Shown here one piece after another: positions 1 to 6,992 of a stretch of DNA of 11,918 bases. Positions within the stretch are counted from its first letter, which is position 1, and every line of letters begins with the position of its first letter. The position numbers and the translations under genes are program-made. The DNA lies in contig JBNKBG010000072.1 of the NCBI GenBank assembly GCA_050287105.1, positions 1 to 11,918 of the forward strand, in the 5' to 3' direction. The stretch is from JAPHTQ01 sp050287105. Lineage in GTDB: Bacteria > Pseudomonadota > Gammaproteobacteria > Thiohalomonadales > Thiohalomonadaceae. Under the pieces are notes generated by a model that saw nothing but the letters and a program-made list of their open reading frames with translations, ran no database searches and had not been told where the DNA came from.

Positions 1-315
1 ATCAGCACCGTGGACAAAAAGAGCGCCCATTTCGTGGAGCTCTCCTTCCACGACGACGGTCCGGGCTTCCCTGAGGTGATCCTCAATCGCCTCTTCGAGC
101 CCTACGTCACCACCAAACCCAAGGGCACCGGCCTGGGACTGGCGGTGGTGAAAAAGATCGTGGAGGAGCACGGCGGTATTCTCTGGGCGGAGAACGCCGA
201 TGGCGGCGGCGCCACAATTACCCTGCGCCTGCCGGTGGACGCGGGACGGCAACTCGAAAACAAGAACCACGTTGGCTCGCCACGCAGCTATAAAAACAAG
301 AGCATAAAGCCATGA
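1..315 (+). CDS. ntrY: NtrY-type sensor histidine kinase, C-terminal end (partial at 5' side)
   Basis: Only the last 104 residues lie in the window, and the reading frame is open from base 1. They form the ATP-binding half of a HATPase_c domain. The G1 box is DDGPGFP (visible residues 18-24), followed by an F-box-like LFEPYVTTKP stretch and the G2 box GTGLGL (42-47). The domain ends at ITLRLP, and a basic tail of about 30 residues follows. The kinase would autophosphorylate on a histidine upstream of the window and pass the phosphate to the regulator encoded next. Its stop codon overlaps the ATG of that regulator by 4 bp (312-315), so the two are translationally coupled. The name NtrY rests on the NtrX-like neighbour and the adjoining trkA, an order common in proteobacteria. 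The sensor and membrane parts that would confirm it are not visible. Confidence 0.85.
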   Translation: MSTVDKKSAHFVELSFHDDGPGFPEVILNRLFEPYVTTKPKGTGLGLAVVKKIVEEHGGILWAENADGGGATITLRLPVDAGRQLENKNHVGSPRSYKNKSIKP

Positions 316-1688
316 CCAGTACAGCCCACATCCTTGTCGTCGATGACGAACCCGATATCCGTAGCCTGCTCAAGGAGATCCTGGAGGACGAAGGCTACAC
401 GGTAACCACCGCCGAAGATGCCGCCCATGCCCGCGAGGCGCGTCGTGCCCAGCGCCCGGATCTGATCCTGCTCGACATCTGGATGCCTGACGTCGACGGC
501 ATCACCCTGCTCAAGGAGTGGATCGCCGAGGAGCCACTGACCCAACCAGTGATCATCATGTCCGGCCACGGCACCGTGGAGACCGCCGTCGAAGCGACCC
601 GCCTCGGTGCCTACGACTACATCGAAAAACCCCTCTCCCTGGCCAAGCTACTGCTAACCATCGAGCATGCGCTGGAGAGCTTTAACCTGTTGCGTGAAAA
701 CGTCGGCCTGCGCAAGGCGGCACAGCCGATCACCGAACCACTGGGGCGTAGCCGTCAGATGGAACAACTACGGCAGACCACGCTACAGATCGCCCAGCAC
801 GACACTGCGGTGCTGATTACCGGTGAGCACGGCAGTGGCAAACAACTCTGCGCCCGCTATCTGCACAACAACAGCAGCCGACGCAATGCCCCTTTCTTCT
901 CTGCCGATCTGCCGCAACAACAGAGCACTGAAGATCACCTGATACAGCTGTTTGGCCGCGAAGAGAACGAACAGATCCAGTACGGTCTGCTGGAACAGGC
1001 CAACGGTGGCACCCTCTACATTGATGACGTCGCGGACCTGAGCGCCGACTGCCAGGATCGCCTGTTGCAACTGCTGAAGCGCGGCAACCTGCAGCGGGTC
1101 AATGGCAACACCCCGATAAAAACCGATGTGCGACTCATCGCCGCGACACGCCACCCTCTGGAACAACTGATCCAGCAGGGTCATTTTCGCGAAGATCTCT
1201 ACTACGAACTCAACGTAGTCTCGCTCTATATTCCGGCGCTGCGCGAACACAGTGACGACGTGCTGGATCTGGTGACCTGGTACAGCGACTACTTCATCGA
1301 GACCGATAAACTCCCCTACCGCAGCTTTACCACCGCCGCGCTTAATCGGCTGCGCCAGCACACCTGGCCGGGCAACGTACGCGAACTGAAGAACCTGGTG
1401 CAGCGCCTGCTGATCGTCGGTAACGAACGGCAGATCGATATCGGCGAAGTGGAAGAAGCCCTCGGCGCACAGCATCGCGCACCGGCTGCCACCGCGACCA
1501 TGGCAGCCTTCGAGATGCCCGTGCGCCAGGCGCGCGAACAGTTCGAGCGCAGCTACTTCGAGGTACTGATGAGCCGCTACGAGGGTAGTGTCAACAAGGT
1601 GGCACAACATGCCGGTATGGAGCGAACCCATCTCTATCGCAAACTGCGTTCGCTGGATATCGATCCGAAAAACTACGGCAGTTCATGA
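312..1688 (+). CDS. ntrX: NtrX-type response regulator (REC, AAA+, Fis-type HTH) with a degenerate AAA+ domain
   Basis: This 458-residue protein starts at the ATG overlapping the kinase stop. Residues 1-125 are a receiver domain with the acidic pair D11/D12, phosphoacceptor D55 (LLDIWMPD), S84 and K107. Residues about 145-385 are an AAA+ domain of the sigma-54 activator type, with Walker A GEHGSGK at 171-177 and the conserved TWPGNVREL near 351-359. Residues about 405-455 are a Fis-like helix-turn-helix (VNKVAQHAGMERTHLYRKL), typical of NtrX. The AAA+ core is unusual. No GAFTGA sigma-54 contact loop is present: LFG at 213-215 runs into REENEQIQYGLLEQANGG. Walker B reads LYIDDV with D239 in place of the usual Glu. 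The second arginine finger is E299 (FREDLYYEL, where FREDLxxRL is expected). NtrX proteins often lack GAFTGA; the other two changes look rarer. It probably regulates nitrogen, redox or envelope genes, perhaps without activating sigma-54 itself. Confidence 0.9.
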   Translation: MTSTAHILVVDDEPDIRSLLKEILEDEGYTVTTAEDAAHAREARRAQRPDLILLDIWMPDVDGITLLKEWIAEEPLTQPVIIMSGHGTVETAVEATRLGAYDYIEKPLSLAKLLLTIEHALESFNLLRENVGLRKAAQPITEPLGRSRQMEQLRQTTLQIAQHDTAVLITGEHGSGKQLCARYLHNNSSRRNAPFFSADLPQQQSTEDHLIQLFGREENEQIQYGLLEQANGGTLYIDDVADLSADCQDRLLQLLKRGNLQRVNGNTPIKTDVRLIAATRHPLEQLIQQGHFREDLYYELNVVSLYIPALREHSDDVLDLVTWYSDYFIETDKLPYRSFTTAALNRLRQHTWPGNVRELKNLVQRLLIVGNERQIDIGEVEEALGAQHRAPAATATMAAFEMPVRQAREQFERSYFEVLMSRYEGSVNKVAQHAGMERTHLYRKLRSLDIDPKNYGSS

Positions 1689-1701
1689 CGGCAACGTCAT
1701 G
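1684..1701 (+). repeat. Perfect 7-bp hairpin with GCAA tetraloop over the ntrX stop codon
   Basis: CATGACG (1684-1690), loop GCAA (1691-1694) and CGTCATG (1695-1701) make a perfect inverted repeat. The loop is of the stable GNRA class. The stop codon TGA (1686-1688) lies in the left arm. No T-run follows, so it is not a canonical intrinsic terminator. It could stabilise the mRNA end, act as a processing site, or be a binding site near the trkA promoter region. The function is inferred. Confidence 0.45.
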
Positions 1702-1713
1702 GCGCGCTAGAAT
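1685..1713 (+). promoter_or_regulatory. Possible sigma-70 promoter for trkA-trkH
   Basis: A -35-like ATGACG (1685-1690, 4 of 6 matches to TTGACA) is followed by a 17-bp spacer and a -10-like TAGAAT (1708-1713, 5 of 6 matches to TATAAT). Transcription would start near 1720, about 32 nt before the trkA ATG. The -35 falls within the hairpin at the ntrX end. The call is weak, because trkAH could equally be read through from ntrYX with only 63 bp between. Confidence 0.25.
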
Positions 1714-1751
1714 TGGCGCACTTTGACGGCCAACAACCTATAAAGCGTACT

Positions 1752-3125
1752 ATGAAGATTATCATTCTCGGCGCAGGCCAGGTTGGCTCCTCACTGGCAA
1801 ACAACCTCGCCAGCGAGGCCAACGACATCACCGTGGTCGATACCGACGCCACCCTGCTGCACGACCTGCAGGATCGCCTCGATCTGCGCACGGTTAGTGG
1901 CCAGGCGTCGCATCCCAACGTGCTGATGCGTGCTGGCGCAGAGGATGCCGACATGATCATCGCCGTCACCAACAGCGACGAAACCAACATCGTCGCCTGC
2001 CAGGTTGCCCACACCCTGTTCCGCACCCCCACCAAGATCGCCCGGGTTCGTGCTCAGGAGTATCTGCTCCATCCTCAACTTTTCACCAGTAGCGCCATGC
2101 CGGTCGATGTGATCATCAGCCCGGAGCAGCTGGTCACCGACTACATCTTCCGCCTGATCCAGCACCCTGGCGCGCTGCAGGTGCTCGACTTCTCCGGTGG
2201 ACGAGTGCAGTTGGTAGCAGTACGCGCCTATCACGGCGGTCCGCTGGTGGGACAGGAGCTGCGTGCACTGCGTGAACATATGCCGGGACTACAGACCCGC
2301 GTTGCGGCCATCTATCGTCGCGGCAAGGCGATCAATCCGGAAGGTGACACCGTGGTCGAAGTCGACGACGAGGTCTTCTTCATCGCCGCCACCAACGACA
2401 TCCGCACTGTAATGGGCGAGTTGCGTCGCCTGGACAAACCGGTCAAACGCATCATCATCGCTGGTGGTGGCAACATCGGTATTCGTCTGGCACGGGCGCT
2501 GGAAAATCAGTACCAGGTCAAACTGATCGAACAGAATAAACAGCGCGCAGAGCAGATCTCGGAGATTCTTGCACACACTATCGTACTGCACGGTGATGCT
2601 GCCGATGGTGAACTGCTGCTGGAAGAAAATATCGAAGAGACCGATGTCTTCTGCGCGTTGACCAACGACGATGAGGCCAACATCCTCTCGGCGATGCTGG
2701 CCAAACGCCTTGGCGCAAAAAAAGTAATGTCGCTGATCAATCGTGCCGCTTACGTTGATCTGGTAGAAAGCGGCGACATCGACATCGCCATCTCGCCACC
2801 CCAGGCGACCATCGGTTCACTACTGGCCCATGTCCGTCGTGGTGATGTGGTTATGGTGCATTCCCTGCGCCGCGGTGCAGCTGAAGCGATTGAAGCCATC
2901 GCCCACGGCGATAAACACTCCTCCAAAGTTGTTGGCCGAGCGGTAGACGATATCAAGCTGCCGCCCGGTACTACCATCGGTGCCGTGGTGCGTGGTGATG
3001 AGGTATTGATCGCCCACCATGACACCGTAATCGAGGCCGAGGATCACGTCCTGCTGTTCGTGGTCGACAAAAAGCGCATCCCTGACGTTGAACGACTGTT
3101 CCAGGTCAGCGTGACCTTCCTTTAA
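1752..3125 (+). CDS. trkA: Trk potassium uptake system NAD-binding protein TrkA
   Basis: TrkA is the cytoplasmic peripheral subunit that gates the TrkH potassium channel in response to bound nucleotide. The protein has two RCK units. The first Rossmann fold starts at once with MKIIILGAGQVG (glycine motif at residues 7-12, acidic D30 at the end of the second strand). It is followed by a first RCK_C domain at about 140-225. A second Rossmann fold begins at I234 with the motif GGGNIG (238-243), and a second RCK_C ends the protein. I chose the ATG at 1752 because it gives 457 residues, against 458 in E. coli TrkA, and places the first beta strand right at the N-terminus. An in-frame TTG at 1713 would add 13 non-conserved residues. 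No clear Shine-Dalgarno precedes the ATG. trkH follows 17 bp downstream and is probably co-transcribed. Confidence 0.96.
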   Translation: MKIIILGAGQVGSSLANNLASEANDITVVDTDATLLHDLQDRLDLRTVSGQASHPNVLMRAGAEDADMIIAVTNSDETNIVACQVAHTLFRTPTKIARVRAQEYLLHPQLFTSSAMPVDVIISPEQLVTDYIFRLIQHPGALQVLDFSGGRVQLVAVRAYHGGPLVGQELRALREHMPGLQTRVAAIYRRGKAINPEGDTVVEVDDEVFFIAATNDIRTVMGELRRLDKPVKRIIIAGGGNIGIRLARALENQYQVKLIEQNKQRAEQISEILAHTIVLHGDAADGELLLEENIEETDVFCALTNDDEANILSAMLAKRLGAKKVMSLINRAAYVDLVESGDIDIAISPPQATIGSLLAHVRRGDVVMVHSLRRGAAEAIEAIAHGDKHSSKVVGRAVDDIKLPPGTTIGAVVRGDEVLIAHHDTVIEAEDHVLLFVVDKKRIPDVERLFQVSVTFL

Positions 3126-3142
3126 GGGGCTGCACACTACTC

Positions 3143-4597
3143 ATGCAAGTCGGCGCCATCCAACGCATACTCGGCCTGTTGCTGATGATCTTCAGCTTCT
3201 CCATGCTGCCGTCGATGGTGGTCTCCGTGGTTTATCAGGATTCCCACTACTCCCCTTTCCTGCTTGCCTTTACGGTTACCCTGCTCACCGGTTTTGTGCT
3301 CTGGATACCGGTGCAAAGAAACCGTCGTGACCTGCGCCTACGTGACGGTTTCGTCGTCGTGGTGATGTTCTGGACCGTACTGAGTCTGTTCGGTGCACTG
3401 CCTTTTGCCTTCAGTGCAGCACCGCACCTGTCACTTACCGACGCGGTGTTTGAATCGATCTCCGGCCTGACCACCACCGGCGCCACGGTGATCACCGGCA
3501 TCGACAACCTGCCACCGTCGATGCAGTTCTACCGCCATCAACTGCAGTGGTTAGGCGGCATGGGAATCATCGTACTGGCAGTGGCAATCCTGCCCATGCT
3601 CGGCATCGGTGGGATGCAGCTCTACCGCGCCGAAACCCCGGGGCCGATGAAGGACAACAAGCTCACCCCGCGCATCACCGAAACCGCCAAGGCACTCTGG
3701 TACATCTACCTGACACTCACCGTTAGCTGCACCCTGGCCTACTGGCTCGCCGGGATGACTTTTTTCGATGCCATCTGCCACGCCTTTTCTACAGTAGCCA
3801 TCGGCGGCTTCTCCACTCACGACGCGAGCATGGGTTATTTTCAGGATCAGCCATTGATCGAACTGATCGCCATCGTTTTTATGTTCCTCTCCGGGATCAA
3901 TTTTGCCGTGCACTTCATGGCCTGGCGCAGCCGAAACATCCGCCTCTATCTGCTCGACTCTGAATTCCGCGCCTACCTCGCGGTGCTCGCGGTCATCAGC
4001 CTGATCACCATCTTCTACCTGCACATCAACGCCCACTTCGAGGACTTTAACCACTCGATGTTGCATGGACTGTTCCAGGTAGTCTCCATCGGCACCACCA
4101 CCGGTTTCACCACCAGCAACTACGCCATCTGGCCTGGTTTCCTGCCTGTGCTGCTGCTTTTTGCCAGCTTTGTTGGCGGCTGTGCCGGCTCCACCGCTGG
4201 CGGCATGAAGGTGATCCGTTTTCTGCTACTGATCAAACAGGGCCTGCGTGAAGTCACCCGGCTGATCCACCCAAACGCGGTGATCCCGATCAAGATCGGA
4301 GGCAAACCGATGCCGGAGCAGGTAATTCATTCAGTCTGGGGATTCTTTGCCACCTATGTGGCGGTATTCAGCATTTTCCTGCTGCTGCTGATGATGGTCG
4401 GGCTGGATCAGATCACCGCCTTCTCCGCCGTTGCCGCCACCATCAACAACCTTGGACCGGGCCTTGGCGATGTCGCCCTCAACTACAGCGGTATACCCGA
4501 CTTTGCCAAGTGGGTGCTGTGCATCTCAATGCTGCTGGGGCGTCTTGAGATCTTCACCCTGCTGGTACTCCTCACCCCCGCCTTCTGGCGCAAGTAA
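3143..4597 (+). CDS. trkH: Trk potassium uptake channel TrkH
   Basis: This 484-residue inner-membrane protein matches the 483-residue E. coli TrkH and forms the potassium pathway gated by TrkA. It is highly hydrophobic, with the four pore-loop repeats of the Trk/Ktr/HKT superfamily. Their selectivity-filter signatures are TTGAT (111-115), AIGGF (219-223), TTGF (319-322) and NLGPG (436-440). The conserved charged helix near R469 (LLGRLEIFTLL) close to the C-terminus is also present. The ATG at 3143 follows an AGGGG-type ribosome-binding site at 3125-3129, which overlaps the trkA stop. The 13-nt spacing is longer than ideal. The 17-bp gap to trkA indicates one transcript. Nothing in the channel appears truncated or missing. 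Confidence 0.97.
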   Translation: MQVGAIQRILGLLLMIFSFSMLPSMVVSVVYQDSHYSPFLLAFTVTLLTGFVLWIPVQRNRRDLRLRDGFVVVVMFWTVLSLFGALPFAFSAAPHLSLTDAVFESISGLTTTGATVITGIDNLPPSMQFYRHQLQWLGGMGIIVLAVAILPMLGIGGMQLYRAETPGPMKDNKLTPRITETAKALWYIYLTLTVSCTLAYWLAGMTFFDAICHAFSTVAIGGFSTHDASMGYFQDQPLIELIAIVFMFLSGINFAVHFMAWRSRNIRLYLLDSEFRAYLAVLAVISLITIFYLHINAHFEDFNHSMLHGLFQVVSIGTTTGFTTSNYAIWPGFLPVLLLFASFVGGCAGSTAGGMKVIRFLLLIKQGLREVTRLIHPNAVIPIKIGGKPMPEQVIHSVWGFFATYVAVFSIFLLLLMMVGLDQITAFSAVAATINNLGPGLGDVALNYSGIPDFAKWVLCISMLLGRLEIFTLLVLLTPAFWRK

Positions 4598-4626
4598 CCG
4601 CCCGCGCACTCCCAACTCCTGCGGTT
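4596..4626 (+). terminator. Weak candidate terminator after trkH
   Basis: AACCGC (4596-4601) can pair perfectly with GCGGTT (4621-4626) across a 19-nt loop. Only TTT then TCTCC follows, so the T-run is poor. It is the first stem-capable sequence after the trkH stop, but a 6-bp stem with a large loop is a marginal terminator. Confidence 0.2.
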
Positions 4627-5015
4627 TCTCCACTTCATTAAGATACGAATCTTGTAATCACCGGTTTTATCGTCTAAACAGTGTGGTTACTCATATGCAT
4701 GGAGCGGCTAAGGTGAGACCAAGCACAAGGACGTCGATGGTACCTGGCGGCAATTCCCGCCTTTACTGTCCGAAACAAACGGAGTCCGTAGCAGGGGCAA
4801 TCATTCAGCCTGTAAGCGGCCCTACTCTTTCTCGTTTCAACTCCTTTATTTCCTACCTTCATATCGTTCCCAATAACGAGATTTCCCCACGTTCGACAAC
4901 CGCATGATCACGTTGCTACAACGCGCGATCGAATACCAAACGCTCTCGTAGGAACAGGAGCCAGTTTTTTCTGCAGTTCACTTTGAAAAACCAACCATCT
5001 CAGGGAGGAATACAT
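4598..5015. other. Gene-poor gap between trkH and the exported propeller protein gene
   Basis: This 418-bp stretch is visibly less GC-rich than the trk genes and holds no reading frame I would call a gene. It has several small stem-capable sequences. AAGAT/ATCTT surrounds a 4-nt loop at 4640-4653, and GGCGG/CCGCC surrounds a 6-nt loop at 4746-4761, followed by TTT. A 4-bp GCTC/GAGC stem at 4942-4961 is followed by six T at 4965-4970. Short open frames cross it on both strands, for example 4674-4862 on the minus strand, but none has a good start signal or recognisable sequence. I found no convincing -35/-10 pair, although the gene downstream must be transcribed from somewhere here. It may be a long 5' leader, a decayed gene, or an insertion scar. 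Confidence 0.5.
5002..5010 (+). promoter_or_regulatory. Strong ribosome-binding site fixing the start at 5016
   Basis: AGGGAGGAA ends 5 nt before the ATG at 5016, with its GGAGG core 7 nt upstream. It is the best Shine-Dalgarno in the window. It selects this ATG over the in-frame TTG at 4983, and the resulting protein begins with a normal signal peptide. Confidence 0.85.
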
Positions 5016-6962
5016 ATGGGCAAACCCATAATCGTTCAGCTAACCTCAAGGACCCGCATTTGCGCCATTGCCGCAATGCTGGCTGCAAGCATCTCGCCAG
5101 GCAGCATCAATGCCTCAGAACCACATATGCCTGCTGGTGCCAGCTGCGACATGAGCGGAACCAGCCCCTACGTAAAAATAGGCGGCGTAGGCAATGAAGG
5201 ACAGGGGGCTGGCGTTGCCTTCGCCGATCTGAATCGCAACGGTAAACCCGACATTGTCGTGATGGCCTATGACAATCCCGCCCAGGGAAACAGTTTCCGT
5301 TACCGTATCGGCTGGGATTTCAACTACTCGACAGGTAAGGCCAGCAGTTGGGCGTCGGGTTACAAAACGGTCGGTGGTGTTGGCTGGGAGGGTGAAGGTG
5401 CTGGTATCGCCTTTGCGGACCTTGATGGCAACGGCATACAGGATATGATTTTGATGGCCTACGATGCGCCGGCAGGTCCAAATAACTTTCGCTATCGCAT
5501 TGGCTGGAACCTGTCGACCAGTGGTACTACCAACAACTGGTCCAACAGCATACAGGTAGACGGTGTCGGTGATACCGGTCAGGGTGCAGGCGTTGCCGTG
5601 GGTGACATCAACGGCAACGGTACCCTGGATATGGTATTAATGGCCACCGACGGCAGCAATTTCCGTTACCGCGTGGGCTGGGACCTGGCTAACAACGGTA
5701 CCAGCAACAACTGGAGCAACCCCATTCAGGTCAACGGCATGGGCGGTGCGGCTGATGGGGCGGATGTTGCCCTGGCCGATATCGATCTCGACGGTACACT
5801 CGATATGGTCCTGATGACCTACGACGCTCCGGGAGGTCCCAACAACTTCCGTTATCGCGTTGGCTGGCATCTGCAAAATACCGGGCGTGCTCGAGAAATA
5901 TCACGCTGGCATATGCTCAAGGGCTTTGGTGATCTGGGACAGGGTGCAGGCCTGGCTTATCAATACAGTGCCGCAAGCGGACCTGCCCTGGTTCTAATGG
6001 CCTACGACAACCCTAATGGCGCCAACAATTTCCGTTACAACATGTTACCGATCACCACATCGGGAACGACTTACGCCGTAGCGGATGATCTGCCAGCAGC
6101 GCCGAATAACGTTCTCTCAGTGCCTGCCAATTATTCGGATCAAAATGCGACCAAACTGTTCAATCTAAATATGAGCGAGGTACAGCAAACTGCCAATGAC
6201 GCTTTCTCGGAATATGTCTTCGGCTGTTTCATCGTCGCCTTACTTGGCAAGACCGATCAAACACCGGTCTGCTGGGCCGATGAAACCCGACCCGATGTAA
6301 ACGCCGTACAGGTATTTGCCAACAGCCACTACACCCAGGAGATCGATCCAGACATGCTGGTCACAGCTGTAGCCAATTATGTCGACTCCAATATGAGCTG
6401 GGTGAACGACAGTGCCAATACCTATGTCCTAAACACCATCAACAACCTGAACTATGCCCCTGGTGGTGAAGGTATGCCGGCCTATTACACTATTCACTAT
6501 ACGGATCCGGGCAATAACGCCACGCTGGTGCAGGACCTGACCAACGAAGATCCTGCCTGGGGTAATGCCTATAACGACGGACGGCGTTTCCACGGTGACT
6601 GTGAAGACCATGCCATATTGCGTCATTCACTGCTGCGGGCATTGGGTTTTGATCGTCGTTATATCTGGAATGCACGTAGTCCTGGGCATGAGTTCAACGT
6701 AGTGCTTTACCGTGGTTCTTACCGAATCATGGACTATGGCCGAATTGCAGGTTACGCATGCAAACCGAGCGGCATCACCCGTGACATCAATGCAGCCTGG
6801 AATACCAACTATGGTCCTCGGTGGAGTTCATCGGCAGGACAATATCTGTTTGATCATGTCCTCAAACGCGGTTACCCAGATAGATGTACTGCTGGGTTAG
6901 GTTGGGTACTTACCCGACGCGCGCTACCTGATATCGATGGCGATACCCTTTGCTGCAACTAA
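5016..6962 (+). CDS. Exported FG-GAP/VCBS-like propeller protein with C-terminal transglutaminase-like domain
   Basis: This 648-residue protein starts with a signal peptide: basic residues near 12-14, a hydrophobic core at about 16-27, and likely cleavage after INA at residue 33. Residues 56-343 hold five repeats of about 58-64 residues. Four carry a calcium-type acidic loop of DxNxNGxxD type: D71-D79, D135-D143, D197-D205 and D255-D263. Each is followed by a hydrophobic strand, VVMAYD or similar, and by FRYRxGW. The fifth repeat keeps the strand but has lost the acidic loop. After a linker, residues about 430-600 resemble the transglutaminase/cysteine-peptidase fold. C529 (HGDCEDHA), H558 (GHEFNVV) and D573 (IMDYG) are plausible catalytic residues, spaced much like those of LapG-type peptidases. 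This points to a periplasmic or secreted Ca2+-dependent peptidase, amidase or cross-linking enzyme. Its substrate is unknown. The DUF11-like gene lies 30 bp downstream and is probably co-transcribed. Confidence 0.85.
   Translation: MGKPIIVQLTSRTRICAIAAMLAASISPGSINASEPHMPAGASCDMSGTSPYVKIGGVGNEGQGAGVAFADLNRNGKPDIVVMAYDNPAQGNSFRYRIGWDFNYSTGKASSWASGYKTVGGVGWEGEGAGIAFADLDGNGIQDMILMAYDAPAGPNNFRYRIGWNLSTSGTTNNWSNSIQVDGVGDTGQGAGVAVGDINGNGTLDMVLMATDGSNFRYRVGWDLANNGTSNNWSNPIQVNGMGGAADGADVALADIDLDGTLDMVLMTYDAPGGPNNFRYRVGWHLQNTGRAREISRWHMLKGFGDLGQGAGLAYQYSAASGPALVLMAYDNPNGANNFRYNMLPITTSGTTYAVADDLPAAPNNVLSVPANYSDQNATKLFNLNMSEVQQTANDAFSEYVFGCFIVALLGKTDQTPVCWADETRPDVNAVQVFANSHYTQEIDPDMLVTAVANYVDSNMSWVNDSANTYVLNTINNLNYAPGGEGMPAYYTIHYTDPGNNATLVQDLTNEDPAWGNAYNDGRRFHGDCEDHAILRHSLLRALGFDRRYIWNARSPGHEFNVVLYRGSYRIMDYGRIAGYACKPSGITRDINAAWNTNYGPRWSSSAGQYLFDHVLKRGYPDRCTAGLGWVLTRRALPDIDGDTLCCN
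5181..6044 (+). repeat. Five tandem propeller-blade repeats within the exported protein gene
   Basis: The repeats begin at G56, G120, D182, N240 and K302, each opening with a GVG, GMG or GFG turn. FRYR motifs lie at residues 94, 158, 216, 278 and 339 (the last reads FRYN), so the spacing is 58-64 residues, or roughly 175-190 bp. The DNA copies have diverged by synonymous changes, which argues against recent duplication. The fifth unit is degenerate in the calcium loop. Confidence 0.85.
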
Positions 6963-6980
6963 TTTCCGGATTCTTATATG

Positions 6981-6986
6981 AAGGTG
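6981..6986 (+). promoter_or_regulatory. Ribosome-binding site favouring the start at 6993
   Basis: AAGGTG lies 6 nt before the ATG at 6993 and matches 5 of 6 bases of AAGGAG. The earlier in-frame ATG at 6978 has only GGA at 6968-6970 upstream. The later ATG is therefore preferred, although both give a plausible signal peptide. Confidence 0.5.
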
Positions 6987-6992
6987 CCAAAT

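Noticed and set aside
783..1631. A 282-residue open frame on the minus strand inside ntrX
   Set aside because: It is fully antisense to a well-supported response regulator gene and has no recognisable domain. It is explained by GC-rich codon bias of the real gene.
1723..1744. TTGACG and TATAAA upstream of trkA as a sigma-70 promoter
   Set aside because: The spacer is only 10 bp, far short of the 16-18 bp needed.
1713..1751. TTG start adding 13 residues to TrkA
   Set aside because: The Rossmann strand MKIIILGAG starts exactly at the ATG at 1752, and the resulting length matches the family.
4431..4907. A 158-residue plus-strand frame running from inside trkH into the gap
   Set aside because: Its first third is out of frame with trkH, and the remainder has no ribosome-binding site or recognisable sequence. 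It is probably open by chance.
4942..4970. GCTC/GAGC stem followed by six T as a terminator
   Set aside because: The stem is only 4-5 bp and the T-run begins 3 nt after it. It is too weak to call on its own.
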